Below, one piece after another: positions 1-8,247 of a stretch of DNA of 58,521 nucleotides (positions within the stretch are counted from its first letter, which is position 1; every line of letters begins with the position of its first letter). The stretch spans positions 1 through 58,521 of the forward strand of contig CAJMMN010000014.1 in assembly GCA_905214525.1 (NCBI GenBank), read 5' to 3'. Source of the DNA: an uncultured bacterium (GTDB lineage Bacteria > Actinomycetota > Coriobacteriia > Coriobacteriales > Coriobacteriaceae). The notes beneath the pieces were generated by a model. That model saw only the letters and a list, made by a program, of their open reading frames with translations, had not been told where the DNA came from and did no database searches. Position numbers and translations under genes: made by a program.

Positions 1-117
1 GACTTGCAGCGACGGACCTCGGGACGCTCTTACACCACGTCTGCGCGCGCCACCGATTGATTTGACAGACGGTGGCGAATGCCCGCCGTCCGCATTCGTA
101 TGAAACAAGGAGTCTCC

Positions 118-1398
118 ATGCTCGCCTCTCTTTTCTCAAAGCCTCAATCATCGCTGTCCGTGCAGGCCAAGCGCCTGGTGGCGATGCGCTTCCTCATCTA
201 CACCGGGTTTCAGACCAGTTATTTTATCGGCGTCATCGGAACGCTTACCTATGCGGACGATGCCTCAGTCGTCGCGACATCGCTGGCCGTCCTGTTCATG
301 AACGTTTTCGTGATCCTGGGATCCTTTGCGGGTGGCGCGGCACTCGACGCCTGGGGTCCGCGCCGCCATTTCTTGCTGAGCATCGTCGGCACGCTCGCAA
401 CTGGCACGGCAATCATCGCCTTTGGCAGCACGACCGGAACAGTCCTTGCCGGTGCGATGCTCCTGGGCTTTGTGATGGGGTTCGCCCAGCCCATCGCCAC
501 ATCCTATCCAGCCTACCTCACCGATGATCCTGCCGAGCTCAAAGACATCAACTCCGCCATTGCCATGTTCTCAAACGTGAGTATCATCGTTGGCCCCACG
601 CTGGGCGGCTTTGTCGCGGCGGCTGCGTCGTCGCGCGCGGTGTTCGTGCTTATGATGCTCTTTACCGTGCTGGCACTCATCGCCGGCTGGGGCTTTAGGC
701 CGCAGACCAGCCATGTCGCCGGGCATGCGGATGCCGATTCGGCAGAGGAAGGGGAGCGCGCGGGACAAAGCTCCAACCCCAGCGCATCCTCCCGCGCCAC
801 CTTCGCAGCCAGCATCAAGACAGTCTTCACCAACAGCGTCCTCGCCCTGCTGTTCTGCATTATCTTTCTTTCGAACTTTGGCTACGGAGCCTTCGATCCG
901 CTGGAGTCGTTCTTCTACCGCGATGTCCTGCACGTCGGCGTTGAATGGATGGGTTGGCTCTCGTCTGCCTCGGGCGTGGGCGCGGTGCTGGGTGCTGTGC
1001 TCGCGCTCCGCTTGCCGCCGCACCTGGTCAACCTCAAAACGCTGCTCGTGGCGCTCATGTCCGTGGGCCTGGGAAGTTTGCTCTATGTGGGAACGCCGCA
1101 CGTGGGCGTAGCCCTCGTCGGCCAGATCGCCCTGGGCATAGCTTGGGGCGTCGTCAACCCGCTCCACAACACCATTGTGCAAACGACGGCTCCGCTCGAG
1201 CAGCTCGGTCGCGTCAATTCGGTCATGGGCTTTGGCAATATGTTCGCTGGCGTGGCCCCTCTGGCGGTTGCACCGTGGCTGGCGGCAACATTTGGCGTAC
1301 AACGGACACTCGTGGGGGCGGGCATGGTCGTGACGGCGGTCCCTGCGGCGTTGCTGCTGTTTGGACGCAATCACTTGGAACGTGCCGTAAAGCAGTAA
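118..1398 (+). CDS. MFS transporter
   Basis: A 426-residue integral membrane protein with about 12 hydrophobic segments in two halves. A polar Ser/Glu/Ala-rich loop lies at about residues 205-235, as in the central cytoplasmic loop of the major facilitator superfamily. The stretch GGAALDAWGPRR near residue 72 fits the MFS loop 2-3 signature (G-x3-D-x2-G-x-R-R). I chose ATG at 118 because AAGGAG sits five bases upstream; two earlier in-frame ATGs (79 and 100) lack this. The substrate cannot be read from sequence; the general look is of a drug or metabolite exporter. It stands alone: the next gene is over 200 bp away, and a palindromic repeat begins two bases after its stop codon. Confidence 0.85.
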   Translation: MLASLFSKPQSSLSVQAKRLVAMRFLIYTGFQTSYFIGVIGTLTYADDASVVATSLAVLFMNVFVILGSFAGGAALDAWGPRRHFLLSIVGTLATGTAIIAFGSTTGTVLAGAMLLGFVMGFAQPIATSYPAYLTDDPAELKDINSAIAMFSNVSIIVGPTLGGFVAAAASSRAVFVLMMLFTVLALIAGWGFRPQTSHVAGHADADSAEEGERAGQSSNPSASSRATFAASIKTVFTNSVLALLFCIIFLSNFGYGAFDPLESFFYRDVLHVGVEWMGWLSSASGVGAVLGAVLALRLPPHLVNLKTLLVALMSVGLGSLLYVGTPHVGVALVGQIALGIAWGVVNPLHNTIVQTTAPLEQLGRVNSVMGFGNMFAGVAPLAVAPWLAATFGVQRTLVGAGMVVTAVPAALLLFGRNHLERAVKQ

Positions 1399-1399
1399 G

Positions 1400-1464
1400 A
1401 AACCATCACAACATTCGGTAAAAAACGCGATTTTGCCGAAAAACGTCGAATGTTGTGATGGTTT
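1400..1464. repeat. Palindromic intergenic repeat, family A copy 1
   Basis: Arms of 18 bp (1400-1417, AAACCATCACAACATTCG, and 1447-1464) are perfect inverse complements. The loop holds a second, smaller pairing (CGGTAAAA with TTTTGCCG). The same arms recur at 11502-11564. The element starts directly after the MFS stop codon and may also work as a transcription terminator. It looks like a REP-type element. Confidence 0.85.
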
Positions 1465-1482
1465 GGCCCGCAAATGTCACTT

Positions 1483-1515
1483 CCACCACAAAGGGGCCAG
1501 GCACCTTTGTGGTGG
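1483..1515. repeat. Palindromic intergenic repeat, family B copy 1
   Basis: CCACCACAAAGG (1483-1494) pairs perfectly with CCTTTGTGGTGG (1504-1515) around the core GGCCAGGCA, followed by a T run. Relatives lie at 2444-2475, 11457-11491 and 46519-46553. The GGGACAGGCACC-like core resembles REP sequences mobilised by RAYT (Y1) transposases; that link is inference. Confidence 0.85.
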
Positions 1516-1609
1516 TTTTTGCTTTGGCAGGCCGCGCCTGCGCCTTGGTATACCATGTACGCCGTTTGCGAATACACCCCACACCGCCGCACAACCCAGA
1601 AAGGCCCCC

Positions 1610-2431
1610 ATGGACGCCACCTTCAGCCATATCAAAGCCGTGTTCTGCGATATCGACGGCACACTGCTCACGAGCCAGCACACGGTGTCCCCGCGCACCG
1701 TGGCGGCGATCCGCGCCCTGCGCGAGCGCGGTGTGCTCTTTGGCCTGTGCACCGGGCGCGACGCCCACGCGACCGAGGCCATGTACGAGCTCTGGGGCAT
1801 CGAAGGCCTGGTGGACGTGCTCGTGGGTTGCGGTGGCGCCGAGGTCATCGACCGTGCGCACGACATCAACGAGCTGAGCTATCCGCTGCCGGGCGAGACC
1901 ATCGCGCGCATCTGCAAGCACATGGCGGACCTTCCGGCAACGCCCGTCTGTCCCCGAGACGGCGTGTTCTACGTGCCCGAGAGCAATGCGTGCGTCGAGC
2001 ACCTGTCGCGCGTCGACGGCGTGCCCTACCAGGTGGTCGATTTTGCCGAGTTCTTGCGCGGGCCGCAGCCCAAGGTGATGTTTACCATGGCACCCGAGGT
2101 AATGCCGCGGGTGATTGAGCGGGCGTCGACGTTTGCCGATGACACTGTTAAGGCGGCAGCTCTGCAAACCACGCAGCGGCTCTACGAATTCATGGATCCG
2201 CGCGTGTCCAAGACTCGCGGCCTTGTGCGCGTGGCGGAGCTCAACGACATGGAGCTCCAGAACATCTGCGTGTTTGGCGATGCCGATAACGACACCTGCA
2301 TGGTGGCCGACGCCGGCGTGGGCGTTGCCATGGCAAACGGCAGCGCCGCCACCCGCGCCGCCGCCGATTTTGTAACCGCCAGCAACGACAATGACGGCAT
2401 TGCGATCTTTATCGAGGAACATCTTCTGTAG
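1610..2431 (+). CDS. HAD-superfamily hydrolase, Cof-type phosphatase
   Basis: A 273-residue cytosolic phosphatase of the HAD IIB (Cof/YbiV) group, which usually dephosphorylates sugar phosphates or similar small phosphometabolites. Motif I is FCDIDGTLL near residue 13, with the nucleophile and acid/base aspartates. The C-terminal motif IV is VFGDADNDTCM, giving the Mg-binding GDxxND pattern, followed by the usual GVGVAMANG. The cap lies between them, and the length is typical. ATG 1610 has AGAAAGG upstream; the longer open frame from 1433 runs through the repeat and is not real. It appears monocistronic, with an AT-rich TATACC box about 60 bp upstream and a terminator downstream. The substrate is unknown. 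Confidence 0.88.
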   Translation: MDATFSHIKAVFCDIDGTLLTSQHTVSPRTVAAIRALRERGVLFGLCTGRDAHATEAMYELWGIEGLVDVLVGCGGAEVIDRAHDINELSYPLPGETIARICKHMADLPATPVCPRDGVFYVPESNACVEHLSRVDGVPYQVVDFAEFLRGPQPKVMFTMAPEVMPRVIERASTFADDTVKAAALQTTQRLYEFMDPRVSKTRGLVRVAELNDMELQNICVFGDADNDTCMVADAGVGVAMANGSAATRAAADFVTASNDNDGIAIFIEEHLL

Positions 2432-2443
2432 CGCCTGGGGGCA

Positions 2444-2475
2444 GCCACAAAGAGGGCAGAGCGCCTTTGTGGTGG
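2444..2475. repeat. Palindromic repeat, family B, degenerate copy
   Basis: GCCACAAAG (2444-2452) pairs with CTTTGTGGT (2465-2473), and the copy keeps the GTGGTGGTTTT tail of family B. The left arm is decayed compared with 1483-1515. Confidence 0.6.
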
Positions 2476-2482
2476 TTTTCCA

Positions 2483-2517
2483 AGCGTTCCAACAGTCGAT
2501 TGTTGGAACGCTTTTTT
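2483..2517 (+). terminator. Rho-independent terminator after the HAD gene
   Basis: AGCGTTCCAAC (2483-2493) and GTTGGAACGCT (2502-2512) form a perfect 11-bp stem with an 8-base loop, followed by six Ts. Confidence 0.85.
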
Positions 2518-2665
2518 GTAGCGAGGAGATTTGCAGCCGGTAACATGCGATGTCATTCAAGTGTCGATGTATGAACATGTCGGCACACGCTGGTTGTGCA
2601 GTAATTGACCAATTAGCTCATAACTAATATTTGCAGGTAGATATACTGCCATTCACGGCGCAATT

Positions 2666-2695
2666 TTGACCGTTCACAGATTGAGCGGGTTAAAA
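2666..2695 (+). promoter_or_regulatory. Candidate promoter in the AT-rich leader of the pilus locus
   Basis: TTGACC (2666-2671), an 18-bp spacer, then TTAAAA (2690-2695). The gap 2518-2969 is clearly more AT-rich than its surroundings and holds no gene I can support. A second possible -10, TAATAAT at 2874-2880, lies closer to the pilus adhesin. If the upstream promoter is used, the leader is about 270 bases long, enough for regulation. I did not recognise a known riboswitch. Confidence 0.35.
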
Positions 2696-2969
2696 CAAAG
2701 AGTTGTACAAACAATGGTAAAGTGTCATTTATCTAGATTTGCTAACGAGTTTACCAGCGTCTTTCCGAAATTTAACCCTCGAAAAACAATGCATAGTTTG
2801 AATAATTGTCAAGAAGTTAAGGCAACGTAAAGCAAAACTGACATTGTTAGGCTTGCGTTGTTTAAACAAAGAGTAATAATATGCATATCGAGCGCGAGCA
2901 ATTATAGGTTGCGCGCCCAAGTTTGATGGTGAAAGAGCAAGATCGCGGTCTCTTGGGGAGGAGACATCG

Positions 2970-5900
2970 ATGAAAGCGAATTCAGACAGATCTAAGCAGA
3001 GTAAAAAAGCGACGCGCCGTGTACTGGCAGGCGTTTTGTGCGGAGCCTCCGTTTTGAGCCTGGTACTGTCGCTCGTCATGCCCCCGATCTCGCAGGCCAT
3101 TGCCAACGATGCCCAGACGGTTTCTACCGAGGAAACTGTGATGGGGGGGGGTTCCTCAAGTGAGTCTACTGATGTAGGCAACACCAACAACGGGGATACC
3201 GAAAACCAGAATAGTGACGAGGCCGAGAACGGCGAGACTAACGCCGATGCTCTCAGGGCGGCCCCGTCGTCTGATGACACGGGAGCCGAGAGCGCTGCAC
3301 AGCCCGCAGATGATGGACAGTCTGTCTATAAGGTCGCTACTGTTGCAAATGAAGGTGAGGTTCCGGGACTTCAAATAGATAAGGATGGGTACACGCTGCT
3401 GAAGAGTGACGAAGACCTGGCAACGTACCTTGCCCTTACCGCGCCGAACAAGCCCGCAGAGCTGCGTCTGGCTGCTGATATAAGTTCGAGCTCGCCGATC
3501 GCCATCGACCAAAACACTACGATCGACCTTGCGGGTCACAAGCTTTATTACAGTAACGGTAACAGTGACCAGAGCCGGGCCGAGCCTGTTTGTGCATTTA
3601 TCACAATTAAAAATGGCTTTACGCTAACTGTTAAAGGTGAGGCGAATGACTCCAAGACTATAGCTGCCGGTGCTGAACCTGGTCAGTTAGCAGAGATGCA
3701 GTTCAATGATGAAAGTGCTCCACAATCACTCAGATACTTCGTAACTGAAAGCACGCCTAACGGTCTTGGTACTAGCGAAAAGACCTACAAGCACACTGTT
3801 GACGATTTCGGCGCTATCGTTGCATGCAAAAAGGGCTATGTAAATCGAGTCATTTCCGTTGAGGAAGGGGGCACGCTCAACCTTGAGGGTGGCATGATCA
3901 CAACGCCTCGTACCCTGCGCAACAACGGTCACGTTATTTTCTCTCAAGGCACCGTCAATATTTCTGGCGGTTACGTCACCAACGGTAGCGGTGGTGGCTG
4001 GGGCGGTGGTCTGTGCATAACGGGCGCGAAAGCCAGCCTCGAAATGACAGACGGTGTGGTCGCGGGAAACAAGGCAGCTTCTGGCGGCGGCGTCTATGCT
4101 GACAACGGAGCCACCTTGAAGCTTACGGGTGGAATCATCTCTGGCAACGCTACGTACGGCGAGGCGGATGGTCACGGTGGCGGCATCTTGGTTTCGGGCG
4201 GTAGTGTGACCGTTTCTGGTGGCTACATCACTAACAATAAATACGCCAAGTTTTGCGGCCACGATGGCTGGGGTTGTCATGGCGGCGCTGGTCTTGCTGC
4301 CAATAACGGCGCCCATGTTGCCATTTCCGGTGGCCAGATTACCGGCAACTACTCCGAGGAAGCCGGCGGTGGCGTTTATGTCACGGATGTCAACCGTAAT
4401 AACCAATCCCGTACGGGTATGGCGTGGCTGAATATCACGGGAGGAATTATTGCCTCTAACGTGAGCTACCGATCTGAAGGTGCTGGCATTCGAGTGGGCC
4501 AGATGGTTGACGCGATGATAAATGGATCGTCAAACGATAGCCCAGTCTACATCACAAATAATCACTGCATGTCTCGCTTTGACTGGGGCGGTGGCGGTAT
4601 CTTCGTCCAGGGAAACTCGAATGAGGGTATGGAAAAGACCGCTGGTAGATTATTTGTATACAACTCGTACATTAGCAGCAATACCGCTGGTGGCTATGGT
4701 GGTGGCGTTGCAGTCTGCCCGACGGGCAAGACGTTGGTAACGAACACTAAGGGCACGGCAATCTTTGGCAATAAGTCTGCTGGCAGTGAGCAAAAAGCCA
4801 CCGGGTACAATTCGGCAGAAAACAAGGGTAATGATGGTACGCCCCATCTTTCAGCTGGTGGTGCTGATGGTTTTGATAAGACTGAAGATCAAGATGCATA
4901 CAAATCGGAGGTGTTTCGCAAGTACGGTCATGCCGATTTCTTCCTCGCAGCGCGGGGTCACAATACGCCGGTCGCAGTGGTAACCGGTAAGATGCTTGGC
5001 GGTGGAGACGCCCGGTACTCGGGAAGCATCGAACTTAAAAAAGCTATCACCATTCCCGTCAACGGTGCTGTTGGGGTAGAAAATAGCATCGGCCTGACCT
5101 CGGGTGTTAAGGACGGGGATGAGGCGGCGATTGATGCGCGGAATCGTGCGCAGAATGAAGCGACAACTTTCATCACGGGCAACTATTCCTGGGACCATGG
5201 TGGCGGCATCATGTCGAATGGCGACTTGTACCTAGGCGTGCCTGCGGATACGTACGTCTATCCAAGCCTTAAGTTGAAGGCAACCAAGGAGCTGGCCGGC
5301 CGCGACCTCAAAGATGGGGAATTCAAGTTTACGGTTTATCGTAAGAACTCGGATACTGCGAAGGCGCCTTCTTGGAAGAATGATAAATTCGACAATGGTG
5401 GCTGCGAGTTTGTCGAATCTGCCCAAAATGGCGCTGATGGCCACATCGCCTTTGACCTTAGCGAGAAGCTCGAGCGGCTTCTTAACGACAAACAGCTTCG
5501 CGAGCAGTTATTAGCGAATGGTACTGGCGAAATTACATACTACTTGGTCGAAGATACGGGCAATCTTCCTGGTGTCATATACGATCATGCTGTATACGAG
5601 ATTAAGGTGACAGTCAAATGCACGCCGACTGTACTTATGTCTGTTCCGACACAGGGAAACCCGCATGATACTAAAGATCTTAAGGTCTATAACTTCACGA
5701 TTGATAGGGTGGACGTGACTAAGAATCCCGGGGGTTCAGCTAACTCGCCGAGGACTGCGTCAGCAGATGCTAATGGGTATTATTCGATCGTCGACTCCAA
5801 CAGCGCAACCTCCACCAACAAGGCAACCTTCACCAACACGTACGACTCTGAGGTTTCCTGGACTCCTAAGGCGACTAAGGTCGTTAAGGGTGGCGAGATG

Positions 5901-6476
5901 AAGGAGTTTACACTTCAGCTTGCGAAAGACAGCAAATTTCAACATATCATCGGTACTGCCGTGACCACCTCTGGTAAAGGTACGAAGCAGACGCTTTCGT
6001 TCAAGGGCACCGCTGATAAAGAGGTTGAGCTCAAGTATTCGCTCTCTGATATCAGGGATAATCCCGACGACTCGGGCGACTCCGCGGGTGGCCTTTTCAA
6101 GACCTTTACGTACTATGTGCGCGAGAAAACCGACGGTTCGCAGTTCTCGCACTACACGTACGACCACTCGGTCTATAAGATTGCGGCCAAGGCAACTGTT
6201 CAGCCTGATAAGACTATCAAATGTGAAGTGACCTACAAGAAGGGAACCGTTGACTCCGATGGCAACTGGAAAGCTGACGTCAGTGCCGAAGAACTGAACC
6301 TCACCGACGACTCCATCCCCACCTTCACCAACACCTACTCCACCTCTTTGCCCCTTTCTGGTATGTCGGGCGTCACGCTGACGTACCTTGCCGGCGCGGC
6401 GGTGCTTTGCGCTGCTGCGGCCTGGATGCACATTCGTCGCAAGGCGAATGCGAAGGGAGGCGAGCGTCGTGAATAA
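2970..6476 (+). CDS. Large sortase-anchored pilus adhesin with beta-helix and pilin isopeptide domains
   Basis: An 1168-residue surface protein, probably the ancillary or tip subunit of the pilus encoded here. It has an N-terminal signal peptide (basic start, hydrophobic stretch at about 18-45), then a Ser/Asn/Glu-rich linker. From about 300 to 600 there are many short repeats rich in GG, GN and NN (such as ISGGYVTNGSGGG and LTGGIISGNATYG), typical of a right-handed parallel beta-helix. Two domains follow at about 765-910 and 960-1110. Both have the start (KATK-) and end (YD-x2-VY) of the streptococcal pilin isopeptide linkage (Spy0128/FctA) domain. The C-terminus carries sorting signal LPLSG near 1127, a hydrophobic segment and an RRK tail. 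ATG 2970 has AGGAG upstream. A 9-G run near codon 58 could make it phase-variable. It overlaps the next pilin gene by eight bases. Confidence 0.88.
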   Translation: MKANSDRSKQSKKATRRVLAGVLCGASVLSLVLSLVMPPISQAIANDAQTVSTEETVMGGGSSSESTDVGNTNNGDTENQNSDEAENGETNADALRAAPSSDDTGAESAAQPADDGQSVYKVATVANEGEVPGLQIDKDGYTLLKSDEDLATYLALTAPNKPAELRLAADISSSSPIAIDQNTTIDLAGHKLYYSNGNSDQSRAEPVCAFITIKNGFTLTVKGEANDSKTIAAGAEPGQLAEMQFNDESAPQSLRYFVTESTPNGLGTSEKTYKHTVDDFGAIVACKKGYVNRVISVEEGGTLNLEGGMITTPRTLRNNGHVIFSQGTVNISGGYVTNGSGGGWGGGLCITGAKASLEMTDGVVAGNKAASGGGVYADNGATLKLTGGIISGNATYGEADGHGGGILVSGGSVTVSGGYITNNKYAKFCGHDGWGCHGGAGLAANNGAHVAISGGQITGNYSEEAGGGVYVTDVNRNNQSRTGMAWLNITGGIIASNVSYRSEGAGIRVGQMVDAMINGSSNDSPVYITNNHCMSRFDWGGGGIFVQGNSNEGMEKTAGRLFVYNSYISSNTAGGYGGGVAVCPTGKTLVTNTKGTAIFGNKSAGSEQKATGYNSAENKGNDGTPHLSAGGADGFDKTEDQDAYKSEVFRKYGHADFFLAARGHNTPVAVVTGKMLGGGDARYSGSIELKKAITIPVNGAVGVENSIGLTSGVKDGDEAAIDARNRAQNEATTFITGNYSWDHGGGIMSNGDLYLGVPADTYVYPSLKLKATKELAGRDLKDGEFKFTVYRKNSDTAKAPSWKNDKFDNGGCEFVESAQNGADGHIAFDLSEKLERLLNDKQLREQLLANGTGEITYYLVEDTGNLPGVIYDHAVYEIKVTVKCTPTVLMSVPTQGNPHDTKDLKVYNFTIDRVDVTKNPGGSANSPRTASADANGYYSIVDSNSATSTNKATFTNTYDSEVSWTPKATKVVKGGEMKEFTLQLAKDSKFQHIIGTAVTTSGKGTKQTLSFKGTADKEVELKYSLSDIRDNPDDSGDSAGGLFKTFTYYVREKTDGSQFSHYTYDHSVYKIAAKATVQPDKTIKCEVTYKKGTVDSDGNWKADVSAEELNLTDDSIPTFTNTYSTSLPLSGMSGVTLTYLAGAAVLCAAAAWMHIRRKANAKGGERRE
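3143..3151 (+). repeat. Poly-G tract (9 G) inside the adhesin gene
   Basis: Nine consecutive Gs near codon 58 of the adhesin gene. With nine Gs the frame stays open. Losing one G puts TAG in frame at 3175-3177; gaining one puts TGA in frame at 3161-3163. This is the layout of a slipped-strand contingency switch. Confidence 0.8.
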
Positions 6477-8139
6477 GAAAGTTTGCTCCTTCCCGATCTT
6501 GTTTGCGCTGCTTGCCCTCCTGATCGGCATCTGCGCGGTTGTGTTCCCCGCATCCGCGCAGGCCGCGCCGACCTCGACCGGTTCCATCACGGTGAGCGGC
6601 ACCGTGGCGCGCAGCTACGACGCCTACCAGATCTTTAGCGCCAACGTCGTCGACGGCGACAGCGACGCCAAGATCGCCACCGACCTCGCCTGGGCAAGCG
6701 ACGCCGCGCGCGACGCTGTCCTGCCTGTGCTGCATAGCGCCGGCATGCCCAATTCCCAGACCACCGCGCAGGAAGCTGCCGAGTGGCTCAACACCGATTC
6801 TCACCTTACGAGCGCGCTGAGCGCACAGCTCGCTCGTTCCCTCCAGAGCTCTGGCGCCGAGCCCGTGGCCCTTAACGCGGGCACGGCGGCCGAGCTGCCC
6901 TGCGGCTACTGGCTCATCGTCGCCGACGACGACGCCATCGCCCAAGGCGAGGCCGGCACCGCGCCGATCATGGCCCTGGTCGGCGGCAGCGCCGTCACCG
7001 TCAAGCCCAAGGCGGCGACCCCCAAGGTCGCCAAGCACGTGCTGGAGGACAGCACCGCCGCATGGCAGAAGGCCGCCGACGCCACGGTCGCCGACGACCT
7101 GTACTGGCGCCTCTCGGCCACGGTCCCGGCGGGCCTTTCCGCCTACGACACCTACGCGGTGCAGTTCGTCGACACCATGAGCGCGGGGCTCGACCCCTCC
7201 AAGGTGGCCGCGAGCATGCGCGTGTACGCGGCGGCGGGCACGGACGGCGGCTTCGACGCCGTCTCGGCCGGCAAGGACGGCCGCGCCGGCACCGAGCCCG
7301 CGAAGGGCTGGACCGACATCACGGCCCAGTGCGCCACCAAGGTGGCGGCCGACGGCAAGACCTTCACCGTGCGCACCGGCGACCTCATCGCCGCGCTCGG
7401 CGGGGCCGACGCCTTCACCGCGGGCGCCCGCGTGGTCGCCGTGTACAACGCGCCGCTCAACAGCGCATGCAATCACGGCATCGCGAAGGGAAACCCCAAC
7501 GAGGTCTACCTGCGCTACCCGCGCTCTCCCTTTGCCGACCAGTCTGGCGACGCCGGCTTCACCCGCACGCCGAGCGACGACGCGTGCGCCTACACCTGGG
7601 ATCTCGCGCTCACCAAGCGCGGCAGCGACGGTGACAAGCCGCTTGCCGGGGCGGTCCTGAGCATCGCCGACGACCGCGGCCGCACGCTGGCGGCCGACGG
7701 CACGTGGGATGCGGAGGGCAAGGCCACCGTCACCACGGGCGAGGACGGCCGCGTGACCGTCTCGGGCGTGGACTCGGGCAAGCTGGAGGTCCGCGAGCTC
7801 AAGGCGCCCAAGGGCTACACCGCCTTCGAGGGCACGCGCTCCGTGACGGTCAAGGCCGAGGGCCTGGACGTCGACCAGGTGGCCGCCGCCAAGCCCAAAC
7901 TCACCATCACGGCCGAGTCGCCCCTGCGCGCCGACAGCGCGGACGGGTCGACGGGCAGCCTGGAGGCGTCGCTCATCAACACGCCCACCGGCACACCCCC
8001 TAGCATTATCACCGGAGGCTTTATGCCCTCGACTGGCGATATGGCAATGTACGCCGCGGCCGCCGCAGCGGTCGCCGGAGCCGCGCTCATCGTGGCCGCG
8101 CTCCTGGTCAAGCGGGGAGGTGGCAGCCATAAAGAGTAG
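6469..8139 (+). CDS. SpaA-like pilin with CnaB domain and MPSTG sorting signal
   Basis: A 556-residue secreted pilin. It has a hydrophobic signal peptide ending near AQA-AP, then an N-terminal domain with the pilin hallmark GYWLIV. Next is VTVKPK, which sits where the backbone pilin motif lysine (YPK) normally lies, and a second domain. A CnaB domain follows with E-box LEVRELKAPKGY. The sorting signal reads MPSTG instead of LPxTG, followed by a long Ala-rich membrane segment and a VKRGGG tail. The start is GTG 6469 with GGGAGG eight bases upstream, overlapping the adhesin stop, so the two genes are translationally coupled. Its DNA is visibly GC-richer than both pilus neighbours, suggesting a different history. 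It could be the backbone or the basal subunit; I lean to a minor pilin. Confidence 0.86.
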   Translation: MNKKVCSFPILFALLALLIGICAVVFPASAQAAPTSTGSITVSGTVARSYDAYQIFSANVVDGDSDAKIATDLAWASDAARDAVLPVLHSAGMPNSQTTAQEAAEWLNTDSHLTSALSAQLARSLQSSGAEPVALNAGTAAELPCGYWLIVADDDAIAQGEAGTAPIMALVGGSAVTVKPKAATPKVAKHVLEDSTAAWQKAADATVADDLYWRLSATVPAGLSAYDTYAVQFVDTMSAGLDPSKVAASMRVYAAAGTDGGFDAVSAGKDGRAGTEPAKGWTDITAQCATKVAADGKTFTVRTGDLIAALGGADAFTAGARVVAVYNAPLNSACNHGIAKGNPNEVYLRYPRSPFADQSGDAGFTRTPSDDACAYTWDLALTKRGSDGDKPLAGAVLSIADDRGRTLAADGTWDAEGKATVTTGEDGRVTVSGVDSGKLEVRELKAPKGYTAFEGTRSVTVKAEGLDVDQVAAAKPKLTITAESPLRADSADGSTGSLEASLINTPTGTPPSIITGGFMPSTGDMAMYAAAAAAVAGAALIVAALLVKRGGGSHKE

Positions 8140-8247
8140 CTGGCAGCCCCACAGAGAGCGGGGCGAGACGTAGCGAAGCAGATGCTAAGACACAGACAGA
8201 CAGATTTAGATCAAATGGACTTCAAGCAGAAAGCAGAGGAAAAGAAG

